Positions 52,601 to 62,394 of a DNA stretch of 64,000 nt are shown here, in pieces. Made by a program: the position numbers and the translations under genes. How positions within the stretch are numbered: the stretch's first letter is position 1; every line of letters begins with the position of its first letter. Origin of the DNA: Neodiprion pinetum (lineage: Eukaryota > Arthropoda > Insecta > Hymenoptera > Diprionidae); assembly GCF_021155775.2 (NCBI RefSeq), contig NC_060235.2:21709598-21773597 (forward strand). Direction: 5' to 3'. A model generated the notes under the pieces. It was not told the origin of the DNA, did no database searches, and saw only the letters and a program-made list of their open reading frames with translations.

Positions 52601-55600
52601 CTCCTTCTCTAACGCGCGGGAGGAGGGGATCAGGGCAGCAGTGAGACGTCGCGTTTAAGCGTCGTCGAGTGCCGAATGACGGGTGTCTGTTTGTTCGTCA
52701 TGCTCCGGAGGGGTGGCACGTAACTGACGGTAAGGACGGGATTGACGACGACGGGGTTACGCGCAGCGGGGTTCTCTCGGTATTGTTCGGGGCCCCTGCA
52801 CTTCCGTCGGATGTGACGCGGCAGATATCGCTCGGTCTTTCATCGGGGTTTATTGACTGTGCCTTCGGCACGCGCATTAATCGTTGCCGAATGCCGGAAC
52901 CGTCCTGCACGTGTCCCTTGATTCAATCAAATCCGATTATTCTAGGCAGCAATAACCCTGCAGAAAAATCCCTCATGCCCGATCACCCCCCACATCCGTG
53001 CTGTCTTTTCATCTATCAGGAAATCCGTCACCATGAATTTTCCTCTCTCTCGTCCAAGTCACTCATTCTCTATGCGTTTTCTGCCCCGCAGTTCCACCGG
53101 ACATCCTGGACTATCCAACCAGCACTGATATGGTCGTTCGAGAGGGAAGCAATGTTACCCTTAGGTGCGCTGTTACTGGGTCACCAACGCCTACTATAAC
53201 GTGGAGACGCGAGGACAGCCATCCCATTCCTTTAGGAAATGGTGGTAAGTATGCTGTGCGAGGTGTTGACACGGTTGGAGACTCCGGTCACTCTCGGTAT
53301 TACTAATTTCAAGTTCGAAGGATGTAACTCGAGTATTCCTGTTGCTAGAAAACAAAGTTCCAAAATACTAGACCAGTGTCTTAGGATTTTGGGGCTCAAT
53401 TGCACTCCACGTTACAACCGTAAAAAATCGTGATGTGCTGTGAAGCAATCCAGCGAAGAAGCGTTTCATTTTACGTTCAATGTTCTTCTAGCGATGAAAA
53501 CCGAGTGCTTGGATAGGTTATAGCTCTGAGATATGTTAGATGAATTTTCACCACAACGGAAGTTTGAGTTACGAGTCACTCGATAATTCGAGAACTAATG
53601 TAGGATAGGTACACTGTAAACGGTAGTCCTTCTCGGAACGGAAAGGACGAGCTGATCCAGCCCCGTGCAAACGGTTAAAACTTTGTTAGGTAGACATACG
53701 TATGGATGGAGGAGGTTTGCGGAGGCGAGTTTAACAGGTAAGAATCACATCCAGTTAGACTACGAATCCGGTTCACTGACTGCGGCACGGCACGCGGTGC
53801 CATGTAACGTATATTTGCATCCTTTTCCCGACTGGGATGAAGATCCTGGATTAGTGTTAATCCTCGCAGCGCTGACGAGCTGCTCGACTCCTGTGTCAAT
53901 CAACCGATAAGATCAAATCACCAGGACCCAATTGAAAGGGTCAGCAAATTTTCACCGCGGTCCGTTTGATCCTTCATTCGCGGGTTCTCATTTCTGTTCA
54001 CCGCATCATCAATGCTTCGAGATACTGTATCGGAGTCTTAAGTCGTTGGTCTCCGTCCAGTTGACGATGAATAATTCATCGATATTGAACGGCACCTTGT
54101 GCCCGTGCCTGAACTTATTCTTTTTCACCCCGCAGCTCCTAGATGTTTCTTCTCTTTTTTGCTTCCTTCTAACCGTACTTTCCTTACTGACGCCATTACT
54201 TTACTTACCTCGGCTTTACCGTAGCAACTATTCTATCCTTGGTGGGCTATATATATATATATATATATATATAAATTTACTAAGTAACACCCTCTGACCT
54301 CGCCTCGTACGTTATCAATTAACCATGTAACTTGATTTCTTTGTGCTACAGCTCCTCGCCCGGTGGGAGTGTGGCCAGTTTTTCTCCCTTTTCACCCTCC
54401 TGTCCTTCTCGGCCCTTTGATTATTCTGGTCTTACCTGCGGACCGTTTTTAAACCACCCTTTGCCACCACCCTGCCGCGTACTCTCTTATCGGCTTTCTA
54501 CACCGTCACGGTCACAATGTCGGACACCCCAACCACCTGCCGTGAAAAATTGAAATTATACTTGCAGGAACGGTCGCGATTTTCATTATGATAAAACTGT
54601 GCAACGATAGTAATGATAACGTGAGAAAAAAATTTGAACAGCTTATTTGAGAACAGAGAATCCCGTTGGAAGGAAAATAAAAATTCAGAAAAACGACCGG
54701 TTCGATAAAAAAAACTAATGATCAGCGCGCAATACCGCCAACAGTAATCACGATTGATCATCAGTTTCCATTGATGTGATTAATAACGGCCGGCTGATGA
54801 ACACCCTGCGAATCACATGATCCCACCTACTCACCAAAATTACAGCTCGGATTCTGTCCCTCTGTATTGTATTCACCTCGCATGGGTCTCATTTGTACGA
54901 TTAATCTGTACGCAGGTATGGTTCGTCATTGATACCAAAATTCGTCCTGCACTCTGGAATTAATAAAATCGAATGGGTGCTGCACCATGCCACGTGTTCT
55001 GTGCCCATCGCAGCCCATCGACTCCAATAATTAATCCCTGCACTGCCGATGATTCACTTCTCTGTTGCTGCTTTGCGGATTTCGGGGGTCAAAGGCTGGA
55101 GGCTTTTTCGAAAACTGGTTCATCATGGTGAAAATTGGGCCGACCACCATTGAACGTCTTTGTTCGAATGGCCGTATCGTGCACCGGCTTTTTTCCACCA
55201 CTGTTTACGGGCTTCTGATTTGTTTCAGTCACCAGCATCGAGGGTCCATTCTTCAACATCACGAAGGTGAACCGACTCCACATGGGATCTTATCTCTGCA
55301 TCGCGTCCAACGGAGTTCCACCCTCGGTCAGCAAGAGGATAACGCTAATCGTTCACTGTACGTTATAATGCAACGTCGTAGTTCCAAGAGGGGAGGATCG
55401 CGACAGTGTTCTTATCTTTAGTATGATCCAAGCACTGCTGTTAATCAACAAACTTCTTTATGTACCAATTACAGTTCCGCCCATGATTTGGGTTCAGAAT
55501 CAACTCGTCGGGGCGAGGGAAGGCCAGCAGATGACACTCGGCTGCCATTCCGAGGCCTACCCCAAATCCATCAACTACTGGACTCGCGACGAGGGCCAAA

Positions 55601-58600
55601 TCGTCCCTCAGGGTTAGTTCGCTTTTTTTCTTAATCCATTCTCCGGGGCTGCTAACCCTTTCATTCTATCGGGAGAACTCACGAGCCCGATATTCACCCC
55701 CTGATCGTTTTTGGACGGTGCAAGCTCTCCGGTTTTTTCTCAATATTATTCGTCTTTGTTCGTATTTTTTTGCGATTTTCTTTTAGACTGATATTCGTGT
55801 ATAAACAGCAAGAAAATTCTGATCCTCAGAAACGTTGAAATCGTAGTCTCATTTGATTTTAGGCCAAAATTCAGATTCATCTTCATGAAGCTGTGTGAAA
55901 TTAAAAAAATCGTCAAAATTTGAAACTCTGAATTTCAAATCGCAGACTTTGTACTTTAATACTTCATCAAGAAGATACTTCACAAGTGAAATCCGACGTT
56001 TACGACAGTATGTCGAATTTGTTGATCATTTTACAAATCGATGAACGGAAGGGGAAGAAAAAGTTTCACCGTTCCATCGTTAGGTCGGACATTTTATGCC
56101 ATCTTTTATTATTCATCCTCGAGGTCCGGCGAAAGAAAAAAAATGTGAAGTATAAGCCTCTTGTGTATAGAAAGCATTGTAGGCGATTCGAGCTTGCAGG
56201 ATACAATAATTGGTTTCAGTGGGATTCAACCGTATATGCGTGCTTTTTTATTACGCGAACTTGAATCCGGGGCACCGAAACCGGTAGTGCAGAGCATTTT
56301 CCTTCTTCTTTGCTTCATGATAACACGACGTTTCCTTTCTGCCTTGTGTTTCTCTTCTTGTGTCTTGTTTTTTCTCCTTTATATTTTACTTTCATTCTTC
56401 CTATCCAGTGTTTTTTTTTATCTATTTGTATATTAATGTGTTGCGGAAAAAAATAATTTACGATTTTCCATCGTGGCATCGCCTAAAAGGGTCTGTTTAG
56501 GTTGAAAGAAAGATTCTGTAAAAAGATTAGTGTTCTACGTAATGTGGAAGATCGCGCTCATTTGATTTGTCACTTTTTTTCACATTTTTTTGAATATGTA
56601 AAGAAACACGTTGTGGCATACAATTATCATTTCTTTCCTGACATTTATAATCAACCCAAAGATCACGAGCCATAACGTAGTAATATATCATCCGGGAATC
56701 TCATTTTCCCAAATTAAAAGTTCATATTAAATTACAACTATTTTATAAGATTGAATTAATAATGAACAAATCGTCAGGTGCACTTCTCAAACATCAATCG
56801 AAGACTTAATATTACAATTCTGGGTCTTCTTTGTGACGCAAGGTGATAACGCGATTGATGTAAGCAATAAAAATAATATTTACTCACGAAACTTTATAAA
56901 ATTTCAAAAATGTATGAAAGTAGAAAATCAACTGAGCGCGACCTTCTACATAGCGTAGAACGCTCATCTTTTGACAGAACCATTCTTTTAACCTAAACAA
57001 ACTTTTTAGGGAGTGCCATTTTGGAAAATCGCAAATTATTGTTCACCGAAACAGCCTAATGTACATGTAATGTTGTGTATGTATGTGTGTGTGTATATAC
57101 ATATATACATTTATATACACGAAACCGAAATTAGCTGCTGAATAATGCATGTAAACGTACGCAGAGCACCGCCAGATTCTGCCCGAACGTAGCACGTACA
57201 GATTGAGAGTGAGAGAGACGAGATTTAGGCGATGGAATTTGATTTTATCTGACATTTATGAGGATTCGGGGGGTTTCAACCCCTGCAGCCTCAGGGATGC
57301 TGCTGCTGCTGCTGCTACCGATGCGTTCGTATTTGCCTGAGAAACGTCGTCGACGTCTCCTTTGGCTCCCGCCTTCCCCCACCCGGCCCCCCATTATATT
57401 CCTGCTACGAATTTGCATCTGTATCAGAACCGATAACGCTCACCGTAAAAACCGACCCCCAACCCCCGCTACAACGGAAGTGAGCCCCCCTCCCCCTCTA
57501 TCACTGCACTGCAGCAGCGTGCCGTGTAAATCGAATTTATGAATTTACGCCCCTCGCCGCCTTCGTATATTCCTGCCACGTTCGAAATTCGTCACCGTGC
57601 TCCGTTTCGCCCCATTAAACGTTTGTTTTCGTTTAGAATTTTTTATTCATGGATGTGGTGATTTTGTCTCTGATTTCTTTTGTTTTTATCTCGCTACAGT
57701 GAGTTGGATTTCTTCTGTTCATTTAATTATTACGTTTTTTTTTTCTTTCTTTCGTCATATTTTTTTATCATATAGTTAATTGGCGGAGGAAAGTACAAAT
57801 ATTTGTAAAAGATACTGTGAATGTTTCGAAGCCCGTTGTCATATTAAATGTATGGTGATTAGTTACGTTGATCAAAATTTGATCACAACGAAAAAAAAAT
57901 TATTTTCGATGGAGTTTAAAGTTTGCGGACCTTACTATTAGAGAAATTATTGTATTATAATTATTGAAAATAATTTATACGAAGGTTGAAAAAGTCACGT
58001 AACTGAAGAAAATCCTTTGACACGGGCACGGGAAGAAATGTTTAAGCACCGAATTTCAGTCGCGAAGACATCATATTAACAACACTAAAGAAATCTGAGT
58101 ATTCTACAATTTCTTCACCGGTTAAATTCATGCTGCTTTTTAAATTCTCACGAGTGATACGGTTTATTTTTTCGCAAATCGTTATACTCCGCAAATCGTC
58201 TGTACGAAACTGAAATCGCAACCGAATTAGGTATGAAATAGAATCGCCTTTTCATCGATAGGATGATAAAAAATGAGTGGAATAACAGAGTTTTTTTTTT
58301 TTTATAAATGAGACGGCTGTTAAAAATATCTGAACTAATTACGGACGTTTCAAAAATAATCTTCACCCAGTTTATCGCAGTACTTAAAACTTTTGAAATT
58401 GAAATTCGCATTTCGATCATAGTTTCTATTCACCCGACGCTTTTCGAATCTTGTTTCTGGTGTCAGACAGCATGAACAAGGCGATAAAAACCAAGGAGAA
58501 AAATGGCGAAAACCGGGTGTATTTTCCTTGCGTTCCATTTTCCTCGGCAGCTTTGGCACTCCCATTGACCCATCAATAATTCATCCAGACGAAGAAATTG

Positions 58601-61600
58601 GCGGCAGCTAAACCTTGACGGAAAAATTGGAGAATCGGGGGTTCGGGGTGGAGGGTGGCGATGGTCGCGCTAACCGGGAGTTAGGAATGTTCGGTGTCGT
58701 TCTAGGCCAATATCACGTTTAGCTAGCCGTCGCCGACTGAATGCTAAAACGAGTTCGGCACGCGAACGTCGCCCAGCCTTCTCTTAGGGGTGGAGGGCCG
58801 TCTTCCCTCCCTTCCTCCTTCCTTCCTGATTGAACTATTGTCAGTTACTCCCTTAACTGGTTATAAAATTTCACGATAAAATTCTTCTACCTCTGCAGGT
58901 CTCGTACGTACGTACAATATGTATATGTGTATATATTGGGGTGTTTCAGAAAAATATCTCACGATTTTCCACCGTGGGATTCCCTAAAAATTTTGTTTCC
59001 GTTGAAAGAAAGATTCTATGAAAATATGAGCGATTTACGTTGCGTGGAAGATCGCGCTCAGTTAATTTGTCACTTTCGGTTACACATTTTTTTCTGATTT
59101 TCTGATTTTCTTAAGAAGCATTTTGTAGCATTTCAATTACTATTTCTTTCCTGGCATTTATTTTCGGCCCAGGGATCACGGTCCGTAACTCAACAATATA
59201 TCAACCGGGAATCTTATTCTTCTAAATTTAAAGTTCATATTAAATTATAACTGTTTTATGAGACTTAATTAATAATGAAAAAGTCGTTAGATACACTTTT
59301 CAAACATGGACCGAAGACTTAATATTACAAGTGTGCGTTTTATTTATGACGTAAATTGATATTACGATTGATGCAAGCAACAAGAAAAATGTTATTCACG
59401 ATACTTCATGAATTAAAAAAGATGTATAAAAGTGGAAAATCAACTGAGCGCGATCTTCTACATAACGTAGAACGCTCATCTTTGGACAGAACCTTCTCTT
59501 TTAGCCTAAACGAACTTTTTAGGGGGTGGCATGGTGGAAAACCGCAAATGGTTTTTTTTCTGAAACACCCCAGTATATACATATTATATGTATATGAAAA
59601 AAATAAGAATTGCGATCTTTCGTGAATAATCTTCGAAAAGTCCGGAAATCTAATATATTTTTTACATGGGTACAATGCAATATATATATATATATATATT
59701 TTCTCGAGAAAATTGATCCCCAACAATTTCCCCGAGAAAATTGATCATCATTGTTATTACTTTTTTGGGGTGTATAAGTCTGCCGTGGATGAATAATAAA
59801 ACAAAATCAGCCTTTTGAATGAAAAAGGTATTCTTATTATGTTCAATAGCGTGATTTAATTTCATGAGAGACGTTGAAATACGTCCAATTAGTTTGAAAT
59901 TTATTTCAGAGCTTATTGGAATGAAACTTAATCGGATTTCGCTTTTAGCTGATATTCTTTTTTACCCAGAGTTATGTGATCGAGGTACATCCATAATTAT
60001 TAATGACGAATTTTTAATTGTGAATGGATACAAAATTGAAGAATTTTTTTATAATCCGTCCGCTGGAAAAGTCACAGAAAAAATTTACACCCCGTGGAGA
60101 GAAAGAAGACGGTCTCAGTAGCGGAGTTTTCGATCTATATTTAATAAGGGACGGACTGTTGTCAAATTCAGTGATATACACAAGACGTGACCCCATCTTT
60201 CGCCCTTTCACCCCCGCGATTGCCGTTGATATTACGACTCAATTTCCACCCCCGAGTTACAGAAATATCTCTTTTCAAGCTTATATTTTCATTATTGTTG
60301 TTGTTGTTATTGTCATTATTATTACTATCGTGCAACACCCGCTGTCGCGAGAATTCCTTTTGCATGTCACACGGTTGGCTTTTTCAACGTTACCCAGAAA
60401 TCCCAACCCCTTCGATTTCCAATTTTCGAACACCCGCTGCCATGCGCCCCGTGATCGCGAGTATCAACCGATAATTAGATGTTATTAGACGTCGTTAACA
60501 GTGCCAATTGGAACTCAAGGTTTAACGATTATCACACGATTCGAAAAAGCTTGACGTAAAAAAGTCTCTAATTTTTATCTCTTATTTTTTCTTAAAATTT
60601 TTTTATATACCCTCCACGTAGTTTTTTTTATCCCCTCAAGTTTCGATGCGGTCGAATAATGTTCGTGAATCGTTTTTGAAATCTAAATTGTTCAGTTGCA
60701 GAATGAACAATCCGCAATAAATTAATCCTAAGTTTACTCAAATAAGTCCGAGTTTCGCGTTCACTCTCTAATTTTGATACAGTCATCCTTTTCCTAAAAT
60801 TCTTTACATATTATTTTCAGGGGGTAAATACGAACCCTCGATATTCGAGGACGCCTACACGGTTCACATGAATTTGACGATCAGATCGGTGGGTCCGTCG
60901 GATTTCGGAGCTTACAAATGCGTTTCGAAAAATTCACTCGGCGATACCGACGGAAGCATCAAACTTTACGGTGAGTTTTCTCAAGCTTCGTTTCTTTTTT
61001 ATCTCGCAAAGTTAAAATTGATCAATTACACCCAATCGATATGGATCAATTTTTCAAATTCCTATTCAATCCTGTCTGGTTAATTGCAATTACTCTTCAT
61101 CATGACGATGTTAATTATTTTTTTCCTTCTGTTATTTTCTTCTCGTAACAGAAATTCCTTCGAGTTCCGGTTCCCGTTCAACTTACGGCAACGGGACGAA
61201 GTACAAAGGTGAGCTCGATTTTTAGTCTATAGGAAAACCGAAAAATCAGTCGCCATATATATATATATATATATATATGTTTGTTTTTTTGTCTCTTCCT
61301 ACTCTATGAACGGATCAGCTGATCTTTCATTAATTTCGGACTTATCAATTCGCTGCTCTTTTGTTCCCGACAATGATTCAAAGCCGCTTATATCTGCATA
61401 ATACAGTTATATTTTAACCCACGTATCGCAAACTCACAATTATATCTTCTTCTATCAGCAAAGGGTGATGCGGGGTTGAAGTTTAAATTCGATAACTTGA
61501 AACGCGGGAATAATTAATCCCGTCTGACAGTTCGAGAGAAATCGAATCACGATTAACGATTCTTAGCACATGGTTATAATACCTATCCGCCCAACTAGGT

Positions 61601-61629
61601 ATCTGGCTCAAACATATTATCCACGTATG

Positions 61630-61677
<48 letters not shown>

Positions 61678-62112
61678 CTACATTGTACATACAAACCCCT
61701 AATCCTCGTCCCCGATCAGCCTGACGGAAAATAAACTGCCGAACGCGGTACGGTGCAAAATTAAACCCGTCGATTCTTAGAAAATAATTATCTGCCTTTA
61801 ATTACTATTTCATGATAGTATGATGCCATTTTTTTTTTCGTACATTGCAGTTGTTCGAAATTGCAAGCGGGTGTTTCATTTCCTCTTTTTTTTTATTTAT
61901 ATGAATATTTATTGTAGCTACGTTTTGGTAATTTCGATATATTTTTGTAGTGAAAAACTCCGGACGCTTTTTCTCGTTGGCATTGGTCAATTTACAAAAT
62001 TTGAAAACTCGGCAAATAGTGTAACAATTAATATACGGGTATTAAAAATTTGGGCAGAACGTGACTGAACTATCCATTTCATTAAATTATTTCAGAGGAA
62101 GAAGATAGATGA
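36698..62112 (+). CDS. Dpr-interacting protein (DIP-eta/theta/zeta-like; lachesin-like), three Ig domains, 5'-partial
   Basis: Joined exons 36698-36792, 47825-48032, 53092-53244, 55229-55357, 55475-55612, 60821-60970, 61152-61208 and 62096-62112 read as one frame of 315 residues plus stop. Every junction has GT..AG ends and matching phase (0 at the first intron, 1 at all others). Ig1 covers about residues 5-102 (cysteines 23 and 84, core Trp 35), Ig2 about 105-195 (cysteines 127 and 176, Trp 139) and Ig3 about 198-291 (cysteines 219 and 275, Trp 231). Five N-glycosylation sequons are visible (NVT, NVT, NIT, NLT, NGT). Family-typical strings include VAWLRVDTQTILTI, VPPDILDYPTSTDM, YLCIASNGVPPSVSKR, SEAYPKSINYW and GAYKCVSKNSLGDTDG. 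Known family role: DIPs are neuronal cell-surface proteins that bind Dpr partners through Ig1 and guide synaptic pairing. The closest subtype by recall is the Drosophila DIP-eta/theta/zeta clade; exact orthology cannot be settled here. The signal-peptide exon is not identified, and the tail is short with no clear GPI or membrane anchor. Confidence 0.95.
38051..38155. repeat. CA microsatellite and C10G7 palindrome
   Basis: A CA run lies at 38051-38071, preceded by a 140-base purine-rich (GAAA-type) tract from about 37910. A further 68 bases on, C10 is directly followed by G7 (38139-38155). The Cys/Val and Phe-rich frames on the minus strand are these tracts translated. Confidence 0.9.
38520..39440. 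repeat. Degenerate tandem array of the TTGAATTCA/CACTTGAA type
   Basis: Over about 900 bases, variants of attcacttgaat, acttgaaatcattt and atttgaattcactt alternate with a sub-period near 10-12 bases and a looser higher unit of roughly 40. It resembles the 17-kb array in style but uses a different core word. No coding signal. Confidence 0.65.
40352..40377. repeat. ATTT tetranucleotide microsatellite
   Basis: About six and a half copies of tatt in a row. Confidence 0.9.
45690..45890. repeat. Diverged tandem duplication, unit about 90 bases
   Basis: Two successive units carry agtggaaaattaaaaaaatg / agtggtaaattaaagaaggc, then aaatgccattttttt / aagtgccgtttttcg, then a gccacattttcaag / gccattttgaaaa segment. 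The second unit ends next to a hairpin-like gccattttgaaaaatggc. Non-coding. Confidence 0.45.
47825..48032 (+). CDS. DIP exon B: C-terminal part of Ig1
   Basis: This exon of 208 bases begins in phase 0 with VAWLRVDTQTILTI. It carries the core Trp35 of Ig1, the VITKNHRI segment, the WYLHIREVRETDRGWYMC strand pair with Cys84 and the conserved NTDPMKSQ segment, and ends GYLDVV plus one base (donor G/GTAAGA). It contains most of the C-C'-F-G face that, in known DIP-Dpr complexes, forms the binding surface. GTG as the first codon is an internal valine. The intervening first intron interrupts the domain, as in other DIP genes. Confidence 0.97.
48033..53091 (+). other. Intron of about 5.1 kb between Ig1 and Ig2
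   Basis: Donor GTAAGA, acceptor ctgccccgcag. The intron holds a CT microsatellite (49568-49626) and a comparatively GC-rich stretch from about 50.6 to 52.9 kb. Open frames of 60-180 codons occur there on both strands, as expected where stop codons are rarer. None has recognisable domains, and the 52669-53199 frame simply runs out of frame through the next real exon. No further exon is supported. Confidence 0.8.
53092..53244 (+). CDS. DIP exon C: N-terminal half of Ig2
   Basis: This exon of 153 bases enters in phase 1 (G/TT gives Val102) and leaves in phase 1 (donor G/GTAAGT), so it is a symmetric 1-1 exon. It encodes the linker PPDILDYPTSTDM, then VVREGSNVTLRCAVTG with Cys127 and an NVT sequon, then PTITWRRED with the Ig2 core Trp139, ending PLGNG. 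The PPDILDYPTSTD linker is highly characteristic of the DIP-eta/theta/zeta type. A longer open frame through this region in another phase is not the coding one. Confidence 0.96.
53245..55228 (+). other. Intron of about 2.0 kb inside Ig2
   Basis: Donor GTAAGT, acceptor tctgatttgtttcag. The content is plain intron with a TA microsatellite at 54248-54273. No additional exon is seen. Confidence 0.85.
54248..54273. repeat. TA microsatellite
   Basis: An uninterrupted TA run in the Ig2 intron. Others of this kind lie at 34488-34504, 59680-59700, 61255-61279, 61633-61669 and 63499-63555 (the last mixed with GT). Confidence 0.95.
55229..55357 (+). CDS. DIP exon D: C-terminal half of Ig2
   Basis: This symmetric 1-1 exon of 129 bases (G/TC gives Val153) reads TSIEGPFFNITKVNRLHMGS, then YLCIASNGVPPSVSKR with Cys176, ending ITLIVH plus T (donor T/GTACGT). 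It contains an NIT sequon. The YLCIASNGVPPSVSKR segment is one of the most conserved signatures of DIP/lachesin-like proteins. Confidence 0.96.
55475..55612 (+). CDS. DIP exon E: N-terminal half of Ig3
   Basis: This exon follows a short intron of 117 bases (55358-55474). It is a symmetric 1-1 exon of 138 bases: T/TT gives Phe196, then PPMIWVQNQLVGAREGQQMT, LGCHSEAYPKSINYW with Cys219 and Trp231, and EGQIVPQ plus G. The donor is GTTAGT, a non-consensus but acceptable GTTAGT; a stop appears immediately if it is read through. The PPMIWVQNQLVG start is diagnostic of the family's third Ig domain. Confidence 0.96.
56434..57058. mobile_element. Long-inverted-repeat element, copy 1 (about 625 bases)
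   Basis: The left end reads tgttgcgg...ttacgattttccatcgtggc...ctaaaagggtctgtttaggttgaaag, and the right end is its diverged reverse complement (...cctaaacaaactttttagg, gccattttggaaaatcgcaa, cgaaacagcct). The inverted arms reach about 130-170 bases and include gaagatcgcgctca on one side and tgagcgcgaccttctac on the other. The interior matches copy 2 in the same orientation (ttctttcctgacatttat, gttcatattaaattacaact, gacttaatattaca). No open frame of transposase size. Confidence 0.75.
57298..57316. repeat. CTG triplet run
   Basis: Six CTG/TGC units in a GC-rich intronic patch. The Leu-rich frame across it is a repeat artefact. Confidence 0.85.
58937..59572. mobile_element. Long-inverted-repeat element, copy 2 (636 bases), intact ends
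   Basis: The termini are perfect over the first 13 bases: tggggtgtttcag at the left and ctgaaacacccca at the right. Diverged inverted similarity continues for about 170 bases (cacgattttccaccgtggga / ggcatggtggaaaaccgcaa; ggaagatcgcgctcagtt / aactgagcgcgatcttct). The flanking octamers gtatatat and gtatatac differ at one position and could be an 8-base target duplication, but lie in TA-rich DNA. The interior has no transposase. The superfamily is not identified; long arms and an 8-9-base duplication would suit Mutator-like or similar elements. Confidence 0.8.
60821..60970 (+). CDS. DIP exon F: C-terminal half of Ig3
   Basis: This symmetric 1-1 exon of 150 bases (G/GG gives Gly242) encodes GKYEPSIFEDAYTVHMNLTI, then RSVGPSDFGAYKCVSKNSLG with Cys275, ending DTDGSIKLY plus G (donor G/GTGAGT). 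It contains an NLT sequon. The KYEP..VHM.LTIRSVGPSDFGAYKC pattern closes Ig3 in DIP/lachesin-like proteins. Confidence 0.97.
61152..61208 (+). CDS. DIP exon G: juxtamembrane tail segment
   Basis: After an intron of 181 bases this symmetric 1-1 exon of 57 bases reads E-IPSSSGSRSTYGNGTKYK plus G (donor G/GTGAGC). The EIP start directly after Ig3 (LYEIP) is typical of the family. The Ser/Thr/Gly-rich, polar composition and an NGT sequon fit an extracellular stalk. It is short, but the frame, the splice sites and the LYEIP junction support it. Confidence 0.85.
61209..62095 (+). other. Intron of about 0.9 kb before the candidate last exon
   Basis: Contains two TA microsatellites (61255-61279 and 61633-61669). 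It also contains a T-rich alternative acceptor at 61850 that opens an in-frame hydrophobic reading frame, listed separately. Confidence 0.6.
61851..62068 (+). CDS. Possible alternative last exon with a hydrophobic stretch
   Basis: A pyrimidine tract of T residues followed by cgtacattgcag gives a strong-looking acceptor at 61850. Joined to exon G in phase 1 it stays open for about 72 codons to TGA at 62066-62068. The frame has a basic start (VVRNCKR), a hydrophobic stretch (FHFLFFFIYMNIYCSYVLVI and onwards) and a polar C-terminus ending WAERD. It could supply the membrane-associated tail missing from the other ending. However, AT-rich DNA readily yields Phe/Ile/Tyr-rich frames by chance, and basic residues before the span are not ideal for an outside-to-inside segment. 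Treat as a hypothesis. Confidence 0.22.
62096..62112 (+). CDS. Candidate terminal DIP coding exon (tail EEEDR and stop)
   Basis: The acceptor (attaaattatttcag, ending at 62095) joins the phase-1 end of exon G. It gives Glu-Glu-Glu-Asp-Arg followed by TGA at 62110-62112. An AATAAA lies about 145 bases downstream, consistent with a terminal exon and 3'UTR. The resulting protein has a soluble acidic end and no hydrophobic GPI or membrane segment. This is unusual, because most DIP family members are thought to be membrane-anchored. It may therefore be one isoform, or the true last exon may lie beyond the window. Confidence 0.5.
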
Positions 62113-62280
62113 AGCTTTCTACGAAGGAAAGTAGAAATGATCGAACAGAGAGACGTATGGCGATTAGAGAGAACGTTGCAGACAATTTACTCTAATATAC
62201 GAAGATCGACAAGAAGTCGATTTCGTTTCGGAAGTGGGAATTATAATCGGAATGAATAAATCGATTCTCATGCATGCAAT
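62113..62280 (+). promoter_or_regulatory. Probable 3'UTR with polyadenylation signal
   Basis: A canonical AATAAA is at 62255-62260 (context aatgaataaatcg), about 145 bases after the TGA of the candidate last exon. Cleavage would be expected 10-30 bases downstream. It is supportive only, since AATAAA also occurs by chance in AT-rich DNA. Confidence 0.4.
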
Positions 62281-62361
62281 AACCTGTATATGTATTATCA
62301 TTCTCGCAAACTAAAAGCTTTTTAATGCAAAGCCGATTGCCAAGCTCATTCCGGGATAAAT

Positions 62362-62394
<33 letters not shown>

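Larger units (their letters stand above)
55613..60820 (+). other. Intron of about 5.2 kb inside Ig3
   Basis: Donor GTTAGT, acceptor cttttacatattattttcag region ending at 60820. The intron carries two related long-inverted-repeat elements (56434-57058 and 58937-59572), a CTG triplet run (57298-57316) in a short GC-rich patch at 57.2-57.6 kb, and a TA microsatellite (59680-59700). Outside these I see nothing coding. Confidence 0.85.

Noticed and set aside
52669..53199. 176-codon frame, one of the longest in the window
   Set aside because: It runs into the real Ig2 exon in the wrong phase. The true phase there gives the conserved PPDILDYPTSTDM, and this frame has no domain.
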